Shown piece after piece: positions 20,207 to 31,175 of a stretch of DNA of 64,000 nt (positions are counted from its first letter, which is position 1; the number at the start of each line of letters is the position of its first letter). The stretch covers positions 263,781,562-263,845,561 of the forward strand of contig JARDYH010000003.1 in the NCBI GenBank assembly GCA_029215795.1. Direction: 5' to 3'. The stretch is from Anniella stebbinsi. Lineage: Eukaryota; Chordata; Lepidosauria; Squamata; Anniellidae. A model generated the notes under the pieces. The model saw only the letters and a list, made by a program, of their open reading frames with translations. It was not told the origin of the DNA and made no database searches. A program made the translations under genes and the position numbers.

Positions 20207-20937
20207 TTACTAGCTACAGACGAACAAGCAAATGGCTGATTACAACCCTGATACATATGATGTATCAGCCTCAAATAATCAAGAAAGCTTTCTTTTTAAT
20301 CAGCGGAATATGTTTTGTTTACTGATCAATAAATTATTTTCAGCATCCTTTTGGGTATGATTATGTTGTCGTTATATACAGGACAGGGGTAGATACAAGT
20401 GTGAAAAATCTAAATTTGGTGAAATGTGAATGAAAATAATGAGGGGGTGATAAGAAGCTGGTTTCGTTGCCAACTTTGTGGTCAATCCAGTGCCCTGGCT
20501 GATCTGATTACTTAAGCTGATGTTTTTCCTAAAGCTTTCATTGATCCGCACTTGCCAGGTTTCGCAATACCCTGTGATGCTCTTGTGAATAGCTAAGGGA
20601 CTTGTTCATTGTGGGTTTTATTTTCTTCAAAAAGGTCTTTGAATATGCAAACTCTCCATTGCCTCATTTGCTCTTTCATTGCCAGAGAAACTGTACAAAG
20701 TTGAGGGGTGGCATGAGGAGGGGGGAGGAGGGACCAACTTCCACTGCTCCAATTTGGAAACAGGAAAGACAATATATTTTATAATAAACTTCCACATGAA
20801 CAGAGGTTCTCCCCCCCCCCCCATTAATTGTTGGAAGCATTCAGGAATTTTTGTTATTTGTTGCATGATTGGTGTGTGTGTGTGTGTCTTTGTATAATAG
20901 GGGATGTGTGTAGTCCAGTGGAATTAGCATCTCTGAG
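20207..20937. other. No recognised gene
   Basis: A poly-C run lies near 20811-20823 and a (TG)n run at about 20870-20888. Nothing else recognised. Confidence 0.45.
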
Positions 20938-21430
20938 CTCCATCAGATGAGCGTTTTAGTGCACACTCATTACTGGGCACTCACGGATTTTCGCGGGTCC
21001 CTCTCATGACGTCTTCTGCCTCCCGCGCGCCTCCTGCCCATTCTAGACTTCTTCGCGCAACAAAAGCACACACCAGTAAGTCCAACTTATTTTTAAAGAC
21101 GGAAGTTGCCACTATCTCCTGCTGTGTGCAGGAGAAGCAGCGGGATCAAAACGGCCCACTGAATGGGCCACATGCACGTTGTTTACTTCCTCTTTCAAAA
21201 GAGGAAGTAATGAGGGACAAACACGCGGGCGGAGAAGTGATGGTAAGGAAACACGATTTCCCCCTGTGTGATGATGCACTCAGTGTAGCTATTATTTTTA
21301 AAGGGAGCTTGCTAAAAAGCAAATTCCACCTGTACCCAGCTCAGTATTTTTTTTTTTAAAAAAGATTACTAAGGAATCTATCAGATTTAAAACACACACC
21401 GAGAAATAAATGAAGTTTGCCATCAGATGC
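20938..21430. repeat. Unrecognised CpG-containing segment with a near-perfect palindrome
   Basis: TTACTTCCTCTTT at 21183-21195 is mirrored by AAAGAGGAAGTAA at 21198-21210, with two bases between. The segment is richer in CG than its flanks. Possible ends are ATCAGATGAGCG near 20943 and CATCAGATGCAGG near 21421, but I cannot prove that this is one element. Confidence 0.35.
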
Positions 21431-21631
21431 AGGCAGACTCTTGAGTGGCTGTGGACATTTTATTTGTGATCAGTTTAACACTGTCCCTAGGAAGCTCAAA
21501 GAAGCCAAGTGAAACATAACTACAAAAACAATTCAAGGAGATGGAGGAGACTTGTTACTCCAGAGGGCAGGATTAGAACCAAGCGGTGGAAACCAAGCGG
21601 ATTTCCATGCAATATTTAGCAAGAATATTTA

Positions 21632-21745
21632 GGGAGGGGTTTTGCATGCAGAAAAGTCCCATGTTCAGTCTCTGGCATCTTTGAGCATTTTCAATACAGG
21701 GCTAGATGGACCAAAGGTCTGACTCAGTATGACGAGTCATTTATT
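21632..21745 (+). repeat. tRNA-headed SINE (CATGCAGAAGGT type), decayed
   Basis: Contains TTTGCATGCAGAAAAGTCCC, a weak B box in GTTCAGTCTCTGGC, and the 3' phrase GGGCTAGATGGACCAAAGGT then CTGACTCAGTATGA. Same family as 51690. Confidence 0.65.
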
Positions 21746-22139
21746 GTGTGCTTCGGATTACTCATGGTAGTTTGTGGGTCCTTTACATGACCTAATCATC
21801 CAGGGCTTTTCTCCTGTTTTGCAACCAGTTTAACGTATTTGTTTTTCTAATGAGGAAAGTCTGGTAATATTTGTGAATGGCGGGATAAAGCCTAATGTAA
21901 TTGTACAATTCCGCTATCTCACAGTGCCACCTAGTGCTTGTGTAATGGAACATAAAGGAAGAGACCCCCCCCCAGGGGCGGGGAACCCACGTGTAAAGGA
22001 GCTGATCTTAATCCTGCAAAGAATCCGAAAACAGAAGCCTTGGTAAAGTGGTGGGTTAAATCTGTAGTGTCGATATGCTCTAAAGCAGCTTCCTAGGTCC
22101 CTATAAGAAACTTCCTTGTGGTAAGATGTAATTGACAGT

Positions 22140-22335
22140 GGAACAAGATGCCTTTGGATAGGGTGAGGTGTTTAAGGAGGTTTCACTGGAGGTATTTAAG
22201 CAGAGGTTGAGTGGCCACCTGGCAGGGATGCTGTGGTCACATCCTACATCACAGATCCTGTATTGAGCATCAGGCTGGACTGGGTTACCACTACCAATGT
22301 CTCTTCCAACTCTATTGTTCTATGATTCCAAGTTG
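22140..22335 (+). repeat. CR1 LINE 3' end
   Basis: Ends TTCCAACTCTATTGTTCTAT followed by GATTCC, with the preceding GGCAGGGATGCTGTGGTCAC and GGCTGGACTGGGTT blocks. CR1 tail only. Confidence 0.75.
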
Positions 22336-22599
22336 TCTTAGAGTCCATTTCACTCAGAATGGTCTACTCTGACTCATAGTAGCCTTCAGGAATCACAGAC
22401 AAAGGTTTTTCACATCAACTGCTCTCTGATCTTTTTATAACTATGTTAAAACTGAAGATATCAGGATTGAATCTGGGATCAGGTCTGGCGTCAAGGTTCA
22501 CCATGGTTGGGCACTTGCCAGGGGCTCCCACACCCCATCAGGGGTCCATAGACAAGAACCCGCTGGAGTTGTTTGCTCTCTTCACCATTGCAACCTGCT

Positions 22600-22775
22600 T
22601 GTTCAGCTGTCCCTTGCTCTGGCCCAGACTACGGTGGTGGTGAGAAGGAGGAGCAGAAAATGCACGGCCTACTTGCTCACTGGCTCTCTGCCTGGCAAGC
22701 AAGCGAGCGGTGGCACAGCAGAAGAGGACGAGGAGCAATAGCAGCTCATGCCAATGGTGTGAGAAGGTGGACTCA
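22600..22775 (+). repeat. Unnamed dispersed repeat, copy 1
   Basis: The blocks GGCCCAGACTACGGTGGTGG, GAAGGAGGAGCAGAAAATGC and GCAAGCAAGCGAGCGG recur, inverted and colinear, at 33140-33320. I do not recognise the family and see no conserved frame. Confidence 0.55.
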
Positions 22776-22844
22776 CTGAGAGAGAGCTCCCACTGAGGGC
22801 TCCTTGCCCAAGTGCCTTCCAAAACCTGGAGCCAGTACATGGTG

Positions 22845-23265
22845 TGGACAATGTGGATAGGGCAACATTTTTCTCCCGCTCTCATAATACTAGAACGTGG
22901 GGTCATCCCATGAAGCTGCTTGGTGGGAAATTCAGGGCTGATAAAAGGAAGGACTTCTTCACAGTGCGCATAGTTAAAACAATGGAATTCACTACCGCAA
23001 GATTTAATGATGGCCACCAATTTAAAAGGGGTAAATTCCTTGAGGAGAAGGCTATCAATGGTTCCTAGCCCTGATGACTATGTGCTACCTCCATTAACAG
23101 AGGCAGTAAGCCTATAAACACCAGTTGCTGGGGAACATGGGTGGGAGGGTGTTGTTGCACCATGTGGGTTCCTTGGTCGACAGCTGGTTGGCCACTGTGT
23201 GAAGAGAGTGCTGGATTAGGTGGACCCTTGGTCTGATCCAACAGGGCTCTCCTTATGTTCTTACT
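22845..23265 (+). repeat. CR1 LINE 3' end
   Basis: Carries GATAAAAGGAAGGACTTCTT, ATGATGGCCACCAATTTAAA, CCAGTTGCTGGGGAACATGG and GGACCCTTGGTCTGATCC, the CR1 tail order seen at 2150 and 30240. No coding part is kept. Confidence 0.8.
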
Positions 23266-23482
23266 GTAGGAGGCTTCTGCATGCAAAACATGTGTTTGAC
23301 CACTGCCCCTCTCTTAGACTTACTCAAGTAAACCCCATAAGTGAAGTCAAGAAAACAGGTGGGTCTTGTGGGCTTTTGGATTGCCGTATGGATTGATCCA
23401 AGCTGTCTGGGTTGGTGACGTTATTGTGGTCAATGCACATGATGGCAGGAGCTATGACCGGATATAGGGGAAGACGATCAAT

Positions 23483-23653
23483 GGTGGCTGGTGGCTCTTG
23501 TGTCAGTGGGCAGTGAATCTGCTCCAGGTTTCAGTCAGAACTCTAAAGTTGCTATCCAAAGTGCTGAGCTTGAATCCTCTCTGGGTTTCAGTCAGAACCA
23601 GTCAGTACTCTAAAGGAGCTACCCAGGGTGTGGAGCTTGACTGGCTCTTACTG
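23483..23653 (+). repeat. CAGTGGAGGCTGG foldback element, left part, split by CR1
   Basis: The left arm is present, and its TTTCAGTCAGAAC unit is repeated twice, so the arm is partly duplicated. It is cut near the centre. The right part continues at 24762-24860 after a CR1 insertion. Confidence 0.7.
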
Positions 23654-23681
23654 AAGAGAAGGCTGAGGGGAGACGTGACAG

Positions 23682-24422
23682 TGTCGTGGTTCCAAGCCTT
23701 CCCTCTGGAATGCGAGACAATGAAAAGGTCTGCCAAGTAATCCCCAAAGCTTTATTTTGTAAATAAACATCTCCTTGCACCTCAAGACAGTTTAAACCTA
23801 GGAACCATACTTTAGGCTAACACTTGGATAAACTAAGCGAGACAATTGTTCTTTCAAGAAAAGGGAAGGTCTTTTCCCTGAGTCCCTTTCACTTCAAGGA
23901 GGATGTTTTTGAAGAAGCCTTTGGCGAGACGCTAGCCGAGCTGACTGCCTCTCGCCTACCTTTAGCTTCGCCCATTTGAACCAAGGGTGTACTCTGGGAT
24001 CAGTCAGCTCTGAAGTCCCCTCCTTCTCAAAGGATTCTTGAGTTCCCACAGATTATGTGTTGTTAATGTTCTCACTTTTTGGGTTTTTTGGGTTGTTGCT
24101 GTGGTTTTAAATGTATGTGTGCATTGTGTGTATGTTGTATGTTTTTGCTATTTTAATTTTTGTATATTGTTTTTAATTGTTTTAATCCTATGTAAACTGC
24201 CCAGAGAGCTTCGGCTATGGGGTGGTATACAAATGCAATAAATAAATAAATAAATAGTCAAAGTTTATCCCTGGCGGGTGAAGAGCTTGGGAGAATCACC
24301 TCCTCCACTTCTTGTGTAAGGTGGGATGTTTCTAGTCCTGTTTCTTCAGCTTCAGAATCTGATTCTGATTGATAGGCTGAAACTCCTCCCCCACACCAAG
24401 GGTAACAGGCCTGGTCATGATA
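23682..24422 (-). mobile_element. Solo LTR, minus orientation, interrupted by an L2 tail
   Basis: It matches the reverse complement of the LTR at 42244-42816 block by block (for example GGCCTGGTCATGA, TCAGAATCTGATTCTG, GGCTTCTTCAAAAACATCC on the minus strand). It starts TGTCGTGG. The flanks GACAG (23677-23681) and GATAG (24423-24427) form a 5-bp target duplication with one change. An AATAAA polyadenylation signal lies on the minus strand near the 3' end. No internal retroviral sequence is present, so it is a solo LTR. Confidence 0.8.
24074..24255 (+). repeat. L2 LINE 3' tail inserted in the LTR
   Basis: Contains TTGTGTGTATGTTGTATG, CTGCCCAGAGAGCTTCGGCT and an (AATA)n tail. The LTR sequence resumes afterwards with TCAAAGTTTATCCCTGGC. 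Confidence 0.85.
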
Positions 24423-24761
24423 GATAGCACTATTCAAATACTTGAAAGATTGTCACACAGAGGAGGGCCAGGATCTCTTCTCGATCAACCCAGAGTACAG
24501 GACACGGAATAATGTGCTCAAGTTGCAGGAAGCCAGATTCCGGCTGGACATCAGGAAAAAGATTGTGGCTGTTAGAGCACTATGACAACAGAGCCAATTG
24601 CCTAGGGAGTTTGTGGGCTCTCCCACACGAGAGACATTCAAGAGGCAGCTGGACAACCATCTGTCAGGTATGCTTTAAGGTGGATTCCTGCACTGAGCAG
24701 GGGGTGGACTCAATGGCTTTATAGACCCCTTTTCTACTCTATTGTTCTATGATCCTATGAA

Positions 24762-24860
24762 AACTGGAGCACCTTGGATAGCTCCTTTAGAGTTCTGGCT
24801 GGTTTTGAATGAATCCCGAAGTGGATTCACTGCCTCACTAACACCAGAGCCATCAGCCTC
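24762..24860 (+). repeat. CAGTGGAGGCTGG foldback element, right part
   Basis: Contains GGAGCACCTTGGATAGCTCC, TTTAGAGTTCTGGCTGG and CCAGAGCCATCAGCCTC, the right arm that completes the left part at 23483-23653. Confidence 0.75.
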
Positions 24861-25516
24861 AGCTGGCTGATGTCCCAGGTGACTGCCTGGAGTGTAGGCC
24901 TTGGGGAGTGCCTGTCACTGGCTCTCTATTCAATTATCCACTCAGCAGGTGAAATGAACATTAGAAACAGCTCATGTGGCATGAATAAGTAGAACTCTAT
25001 CACCTCCAGCTTCCTTTGAATGCTGCCTGGGAGTGGAGCGTTGAACATAGGATGGTCTATAGATGTTTTAAAGAAATAACACATAAATGTACCATCTTAT
25101 GTGATGGAGATAAATATGTGAGGGCCGAGGCCCATGCAGAATCCACCTCTTCTCCAGTTCATCCTCAGTCAACACTAACGTTGCAGCAATTGGAGAGGAA
25201 ACAAGACCAACTGAGAAGGTTCGAGTTGCTGGGGCACTTTGCCTCTTTGCATTCTTTGATAAAGGGACAAGGGTGTCCACTCTCATGTTTCCAAAAGAGG
25301 GGCCTCACCCAAAACGAGGGCAAAAGAAGGCACTGATTTGCACCACATCTGCAAATTCAGAAAGCATAACTGTAATTTAAAATAGAAATGCAATACATCT
25401 CAGCATAATGGGCAAAAGTCCTAGGGGATCTGTGGGCCTGCTCAGTCTGTTCTCCGGGCACTGACTGTTGATGGGCAAGTTCAGAGTCCCTATGCTCTCC
25501 CTCCTTGTGCTTCTTT

Positions 25517-25650
25517 GGGTAAAATCCAACATAAGACCTACTTAGAGCCGACCCATTGAAATGAATGGGGCTTAAACTAGTCATGACTAACTTAAGTCTC
25601 ATTCATTTCAATGGGTCCGCTCTAAATAGGACTTACGCTGGATTTTACCC
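25517..25650. repeat. Palindromic repeat (GGGTAAAATCCA family), full copy
   Basis: GGGTAAAATCCAACATAAGA on the left is mirrored by GGACTTACGCTGGATTTTACCC on the right. The inner block CCATTGAAATGAATGGGG is mirrored around a TAGTCATGACTAA centre, itself a perfect palindrome. 134 bp, no coding capacity. Confidence 0.85.
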
Positions 25651-25794
25651 TCTAGCTTTTAAACCAGATGTGGACTGGACATCCTTTCAAAGAGAGGACT
25701 GTCTTTTGACAGCTCTTCAAATAGAGGACTGGTGTCCCCTGTAAATTAGGACGCCTGGCCCCCTATGTTGCAGGATAGTCGCAGATGTGGTAAC

Positions 25795-25860
25795 GAGCAG
25801 GGGGTTGGACTTGATGGCCTTATAGGCCCCTTCCAGCTCTACTATTCTATGATTCTACCT
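25795..25860 (+). repeat. CR1 LINE extreme 3' tail
   Basis: Consists of GAGCAGGGGGTTGGACTTGA, CCCCTTCCAGCTCTACTATT and the CTATGATTCTA octamer end. Confidence 0.85.
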
Positions 25861-25999
25861 TTCTGTCCTGCAAAACCATTGCATTCCTATTTTCGTGGCC
25901 CATAAATTCCTTGGCAGGATTTGTATCACTTGGCAATGTTCCAGGATGTGTTTGATTTACATCCATATAGATTACGTGGCTGAGGCCTTTTGGAATACT

Positions 26000-26690
26000 G
26001 TGATTTCGCCTTGTACACCAAGCCTTTGGCATTTGTTCTAGAAGGAGCACGGAGGAGGCTTTTGGGCTTGTATACCGCATGTTGGGTGGGGGGCTCTTTC
26101 ATGCTGATGGACACATCGCATCATTGCCTCAGCTGGAGGAGGATTGAAGGAGAAAGTAAACAAACAAATAATGTCAGTTGAGTCCAATGCTGCAGAAATA
26201 ATGACTCAGAACACCAGGGGGCTTAGAGATACTGCAAGGGAATAGCATAATCCATGCAGCGATTGTAAGCAGGAAGTTCCTTTCTCGTGGATATTGGCTA
26301 AAATAGATCTGTGGTTTGCAAAGGGAAGTGCATTGGAATGTTGACCTTTAAAAAACCCAAGATGGGGGTTGTTTTTTTGGAAAGTTTGTCATCGTAGGGT
26401 GGAAGGACACTGTAGCATCCAACCCCCATGCGTTGCAACAAGATTCAGTAGGCCAAAGTAATCCCTGACAGATGTTTGCCATCAGTGTTGTTGGGGAGAT
26501 CTGGCCTCAGATGAAGAGTAAAGTGTAAGAATGTAGCAACAACCACAGTGGATCAAACCCAGGGAGTTTGATCTGGAGTTCTGTCTCACAACACCGGCAC
26601 ACATCTGGAACTTCAGAGAAAGGTGCAGTATACAGATGTGGATAGTCTCTGCCTTCCCCAGGGAGTTCTTGGCGACAGTTCAGACATTCA
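26000..26690. other. No recognised gene
   Basis: Unique-looking sequence. No exon or repeat family recognised. Confidence 0.4.
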
Positions 26691-26705
26691 GAGGATCAAA
26701 TGGTA

Positions 26706-26925
26706 AACCTTCTCCTGGACTATAGCACTTCTGGCGAACCTTTTCCTGGACTATACTACTACTGGCAAACTTTCTCCTGTACTATACCGCTTCTGGCCAA
26801 CCTTCTGGACTGTACCATAGCTGGCCAACCTTCCCCTGGACTTTACCACTTTTGGCAAACCTTCTCCTGGACTATATCACAGCGTTACAGTCCACTTCTC
26901 CTGGACTATAACACTTCTGGCTCTA
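26706..26925 (+). repeat. Minisatellite of ~30-34 bp units
   Basis: About seven degenerate units share CTTCTCCTGGACTATACCAC and TTCTGGCAAACC, with length changes between units. The open frame through it is a by-product of the repetition. Confidence 0.8.
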
Positions 26926-27207
26926 GGATGTTGCACATTTCATTATCCCATTAAAGAAATTCCCTGCATGTAGCAGAGGAGCAGGTAAGGGAAAACAGCT
27001 CAAGCTGGCCTTCTCCCTGACATGCTATGTGTCTGTGTGCAGAAAAGACATACACTCCTCAGTCACCTCCAAGGAGCAGGGGGTGGGGATAGATCCATTA
27101 TAATAAACCTGCCCTGCACCACTTGTCTAAGGAAGCTAGCAAATCAGAAAAGAAAATGACTTGGCCCACTCTTGTACTTTTAAGGGGAGGGTGATGTGCA
27201 GCAGATA

Positions 27208-27722
27208 TCAAGAGGTGACGCTTTCTGCAACATGGAGTACATCTGTATCTCCAGCCAATGGGTGCACATTAAGAGCGCTCGTGCCTCTGTGGTGAAGAAA
27301 CAGTTGAATCGTTAGGGCATGTGTTTTTTCTGAATGTAGCCTCCACAGGGAGGAGCGAAACAGATTTCTGGGCCTTTTAATGAGAAAATACCCTGGAAGG
27401 ACACCCAAACAGTATTTGGAATACTTTCTGGCAGGTACAAACAAGTTAACAACAGAATCAGTGGCTAAGTTCCTCTTCTCCGTACAAAGGTCTTGTAAAA
27501 CATTTTTTTCACCCAAGTCGTAACTTTTACTCCAAGTTGTTGTTCTTAATTTTTAATATCAGGTGTTTTAACGATGTTCAAATATCTTAAATGTGTGTAC
27601 TTTTAAACCCTTTTTTAGCTTGTTGTATAATGAATTAATGATTGTGTTTTTATGGTTCTAACAATGACTGCCATTGTTTTCATTGGGTCTGTGACCGCAT
27701 AATAAAATGATTGATTGACTGA
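27208..27722 (+). pseudogene. Non-LTR retrotransposon C-terminal end and 3' tail
   Basis: In the plus strand, codons around 27288-27340 give CLCGEETVESLGHVFFLN. This resembles the Cys/His knuckle (C-x-C-G-E-x-E-T-x-E-H) found after the reverse transcriptase in many LINEs. The 3'UTR ends CCGCATAATAAAATGATTGA followed by TTGACTG repeats. The clade cannot be set from this piece. Only the C terminus remains. Confidence 0.6.
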
Positions 27723-28177
27723 AGACGTTGTTAAAGGCACAGATACAGTGTGCCCAATTCAAAAGTTGGTCACCCTAACTATGTGACCACCAGGCTGAAA
27801 ACAGCCCATGCATTGCAGCCTGCCAACAGCTTGACAATCTCTTCCTTGCTCTTACTCCAAGTTGTTGTTCTTAATTTTTAATATCAGGGGTTTTAACGAT
27901 GTTCAAATATCTTAAATGTGTGTACTTTTAAACCCTTTTTTAGCTTGTTGTATAATGAATTAATGATTGTGTTTTTATGGTTCTAACAATGACTGCCATT
28001 GTTTTCATTGGGTCTGTGACCGCATAATAAAATGATTGATTGACTGAAGATGTTGTTAAAGGCACAGATACAGTGTGCCCAATTCAAAAGTTGGTCACCC
28101 TAACTATGTGACCCACCAGGCTGAAAACAGCCCATGCATTGCAGCCTGCCAACAGCTTGACAATCTCTTCCTTGCTC
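27527..28177 (+). repeat. Direct tandem duplication, 325 bp units
   Basis: 27527-27851 and 27852-28177 are nearly identical. I count about three differences: GGTG/GGGG near 27562, GACG/GATG near 27725, and one extra C in GTGACCCACC. The unit covers the LINE tail and the downstream CACCAGGCTGAAAACAGCCC sequence. It could be a recent duplication or an assembly artefact. Confidence 0.9.
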
Positions 28178-28395
28178 CTGCCCCTGGGCAGGTAAAACTA
28201 CAAGAGCAACACCAGTTTATTGAATCATTAATAGGCCACAATCTGACATGCATGTAGAAAACTACCAGCATGTAATGGAGAAGGAAGGAACCTAGACTTT
28301 TGGCTGACATACTATTTTTCTATGCAGCAGTTATTCATGGGAATGCATGGAAACATACAACTTCACCCCGAGTTGTGAAATATAAGTATTGTAAT

Positions 28396-29325
28396 TAGAG
28401 ATGTGGAGGCCCAGAAAAAAATTGGAAAAAACCCGTTTCCCCCGTTTTTTCCATTTTTTCCGAAGCCTTTTTTGTTCCCCCCCCCCCGAAAAATTGGAAA
28501 AATTGAAAAAAAGAAGAAAAAACATATTATGGAATGTTTTATTTGAGCATGATGCATAAAATGTTTAAGACAAGGTGTTTATATATTTACTTCAACAAAA
28601 GATTTCTAAAAACTATGTACAGTATCAGGTTATTACAACGTCTGTGCACCAAGGACAAGCAAGTCCTAGCTTGCAAACTGAGACTACAGCTCTCAAATAC
28701 AAGAGCAAGATGCATTTCTGCCTCTAGGGGGCACTGCCATTGAAGCAGAGACTGGAACTGATAGTGATAGCTATAGCTCAGAAAATGAGAATGATTAAAT
28801 TTCATGTATATTCACTGAATCTTGGTCCCCTTTTTTTCTCAGTTCTTTTTATGGGAATGGGTGCTTTATGTCTGCTAGACACGGTGGAGACTAGCAGAGA
28901 CAAAAATAATTTTCTTGTTTCTAACGTTAATGGTTTCTTCTGTTTGTTTTTTAATTGTTTTTTGCCTGCTCCTCATAAACTGGGGAAAACCAAAGAGGTT
29001 CCTTACAGTTCAGGTTTTACTTACAGTTCAGGAGCTTGTAGCTCCATTTGTGTTTATTTTATTTTTTTAAAAGGTAAAATTTAAAAAAGAAAATTCAATT
29101 TGTAATAATTGCTTGAATGCACTATACTTTTAATATACCAAATGTGATAATTTTATGCCAAATCGACTTGTACATAGCTACATTTTTGTTCCTAAAGTAA
29201 CAAAGTGACTTTCAATCCGCAAAAAGTGCTAATAATCCTAAAATTTCTGGTTTTTCCTGAAACCCCCAGGGAAAAAAATGGTTTTTTTTCATGGCTTCAA
29301 AATTTCCCGAAATGTTACATCTCTA
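28396..29325. mobile_element. hAT-like non-autonomous element with TAGAGATGT ends
   Basis: The ends TAGAGATGT and ACATCTCTA are inverted. The 8-bp sequence ATTGTAAT lies directly outside both (28388-28395 and 29326-29333). An 8-bp duplication and a TAG-type terminus are hAT features. The 930 bp interior is A/T-rich near both ends (AAAAATTGGAAAAA and TTTTTTCATGG runs). No transposase motif is visible, so I take it as non-autonomous. Confidence 0.85.
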
Positions 29326-29359
29326 ATTGTAATAAATGTGATTTCCCCAATTTCTGGCC

Positions 29360-30285
29360 CAACATGCCCATTTAGTTGACCAGAGATGCTTTCTGGCCTG
29401 GTAGTTGCTTGGCCAGGTCATGGGATAAGAGAAGTGGTCCTCTTATGGATTGGTAACTGGTTAAAGAACAGAAAGGAGAGAGCAGGAAGAAATCATCAGT
29501 TCTTTCGATGGTGAGATATAAGCAGTGAGGTCCCCAAAGATCTCTATTGAGACTGGTGCTTTTCACCTTGTTCACAAAGGATCTGGAATCAGGAGTGAAC
29601 AGTGAAGTGGCCAGGTTTGCTGATGACACCGAATTACTTAGGGCGGTTTAAACAAAAACCAGTTGTGAGGAGCTTCCAAAAGGATCTTTTCAAACAGGAA
29701 AAATGGGCATCGAAATGGCAAATGCGGTTCCATGTAAACTGATTGTACTGGGGCAAAAAAGCCCAATTTCACACATATGTTGATAGGATCCGAGATAGCA
29801 GTGGCTGACCAAGAAAGAGATTTTGGGGTTGTGGTGGACAGCTTGATGAAAATGTGGACCTGGTGCGTGGCTGCTGAGAAAAGGTAAATTTCATGTTAGG
29901 CATAATTAGGAATGGAATTGAAAATAAAACTGCCATTATACAAAACTATGGTGCGACAACACTTGGAATGTTGGTTACCACACCTAAAAAGGGCTATTGT
30001 AGATTGGGAAAAGGGCAGAAAAGGGCAACTAAAATGATCAAGAAGCTGGAGCATCTCCCCTATGAGGGAAGATTACCACAGCTGGGATTGTTTAGCTTGG
30101 AAAAAAGGAGGTGAAGGGGAGACATGATGGAGGCATACAAAATTATGTATGGCGTAGAGAATGTGGATAGGGAGGCATTTTTCTTTCTCTCATAAAATGA
30201 GAACCTGTTGAGACCATCCCCATGAAGCCAATTGGTGGAAGATTCAGGACAGATAAAAGGGAGGACTTCTTCACACAGCACATAG
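29360..30285 (+). pseudogene. CR1 LINE 3' half, broken
   Basis: The plus strand keeps the CR1 palm region in pieces (AGGTTTGCTGATGACACCGA, the FADDT equivalent near 29608) and then GAGCATCTCCCCTATGAGGG. It continues with TTTAGCTTGGAAAAAAGGAG and the 3'UTR (GATAAAAGGGAGGACTTCTT). Frames are broken throughout. The 3'UTR is interrupted by a SINE and resumes at 30538. Confidence 0.85.
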
Positions 30286-30526
30286 AGCCAGTGTGGTGTA
30301 GTGGCTAGAGTGTTGGACTGGGAGTCAGGAGATTCAAGTTCTAGTCCCCACTCATCCATGGAAGCTCACCGGGTGACTTTGGGCTAGTCACAGACTCTCA
30401 GTCCAACTTACCTTAAGGGACTGTTGTTGTGACGATAAAATAGAGAGGAGAAGGATTGTGTATGCCATCTTGAATTCCTTAAGGAGGAAATCTGATTAAT
30501 TACATATAAATAACAACAACAACAAG
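30286..30526 (+). repeat. tRNA-headed SINE (TGTAGTGGCTAGAG type)
   Basis: Starts AGAGCCAGTGTGGTGTAGTG with A-box-like and B-box-like segments (AAGTTCTAGTCCC). The body contains GGTGACTTTGGGCTAGTCAC and CTGTTGTTGTGACGATAAAA, and it ends in an (AAC)n tail. This is the Sauria-SINE type in forward orientation. It interrupts a CR1 3'UTR. Confidence 0.85.
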
Positions 30527-30960
30527 AAGAAGTTAAACTATGGAATTCGCTACCATGAGATGGCCACCAATTTGGATGGCTTTAAAAGTGGGGTAGACAA
30601 ATTCCTGGAGGAGTAGGCTATCAATGGCTACTAGCCCTGATAGCAATGTGCTACTTCCATTATCAGGGGCATCACTTCCACAAGAAGTTAAACTATGGAA
30701 TTCGCTACCATGAGATGGCCACCAATTTGGATGCCTTTAAAATCAGATTGGATAAATTCATGGATGATAAAGCTATCAATGGTTACTAGTCCTGATGACT
30801 ATACGCTACCTCTCGTCTTGGAGGCAGTATGCCTATGTACACCAGTTGCTGGGGAACATGGGCGAGAGTGTGCTATTGCACACATGTCTCACTTCTGGGT
30901 TTCCCACAGGCAGATGGCTGACCACAGAATCTTGGACTAGATGGACCTTTGTCCTCACCA
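30527..30960 (+). repeat. CR1 LINE 3'UTR with 155 bp tandem duplication
   Basis: The AAGAAGTTAAACTATGG start occurs at 30527 and again at 30682. Both units continue into GGCCACCAATTTGGATG and GTAGACAAATTCCTGG-type sequence. The second unit goes on to the CR1 terminus (CTTGGACTAGATGGACCTTT). The units differ at several places, so the duplication is not very recent. Confidence 0.75.
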
Positions 30961-31175
30961 AGCATGGCTTATGTGCAGAAGTACTTTTGTTCATCCTGAT
31001 AAGAGCAGAAGGCGGCAGAACACTACAGCAGAAGTTTAATGTATTACCCAATGTTCCTTCCAAAGCAATGCTTTCGAAAGCAGGTAGTTCACAGACGCCA
31101 GTTGCTGCCAGTCCCTGGGTGTAGAGAACCAGCCCATAATTGAAGACTTGGCTCCCTCAAGGACTCACGCTTATG

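Larger units (their letters stand above)
23654..24761 (+). mobile_element. CR1 LINE 3' end carrying a solo LTR
   Basis: The left piece has GAAGAGAAGGCTGAGGGGAG. The right piece from 24423 has TATTCAAATACTTGAAAG, CCGGCTGGACATCAGGAAAA and the terminal ATTGTTCTATGATCCTATG. The two pieces are contiguous in other CR1 copies (inverted at 38972-39330) and are separated here by the LTR. Confidence 0.8.
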
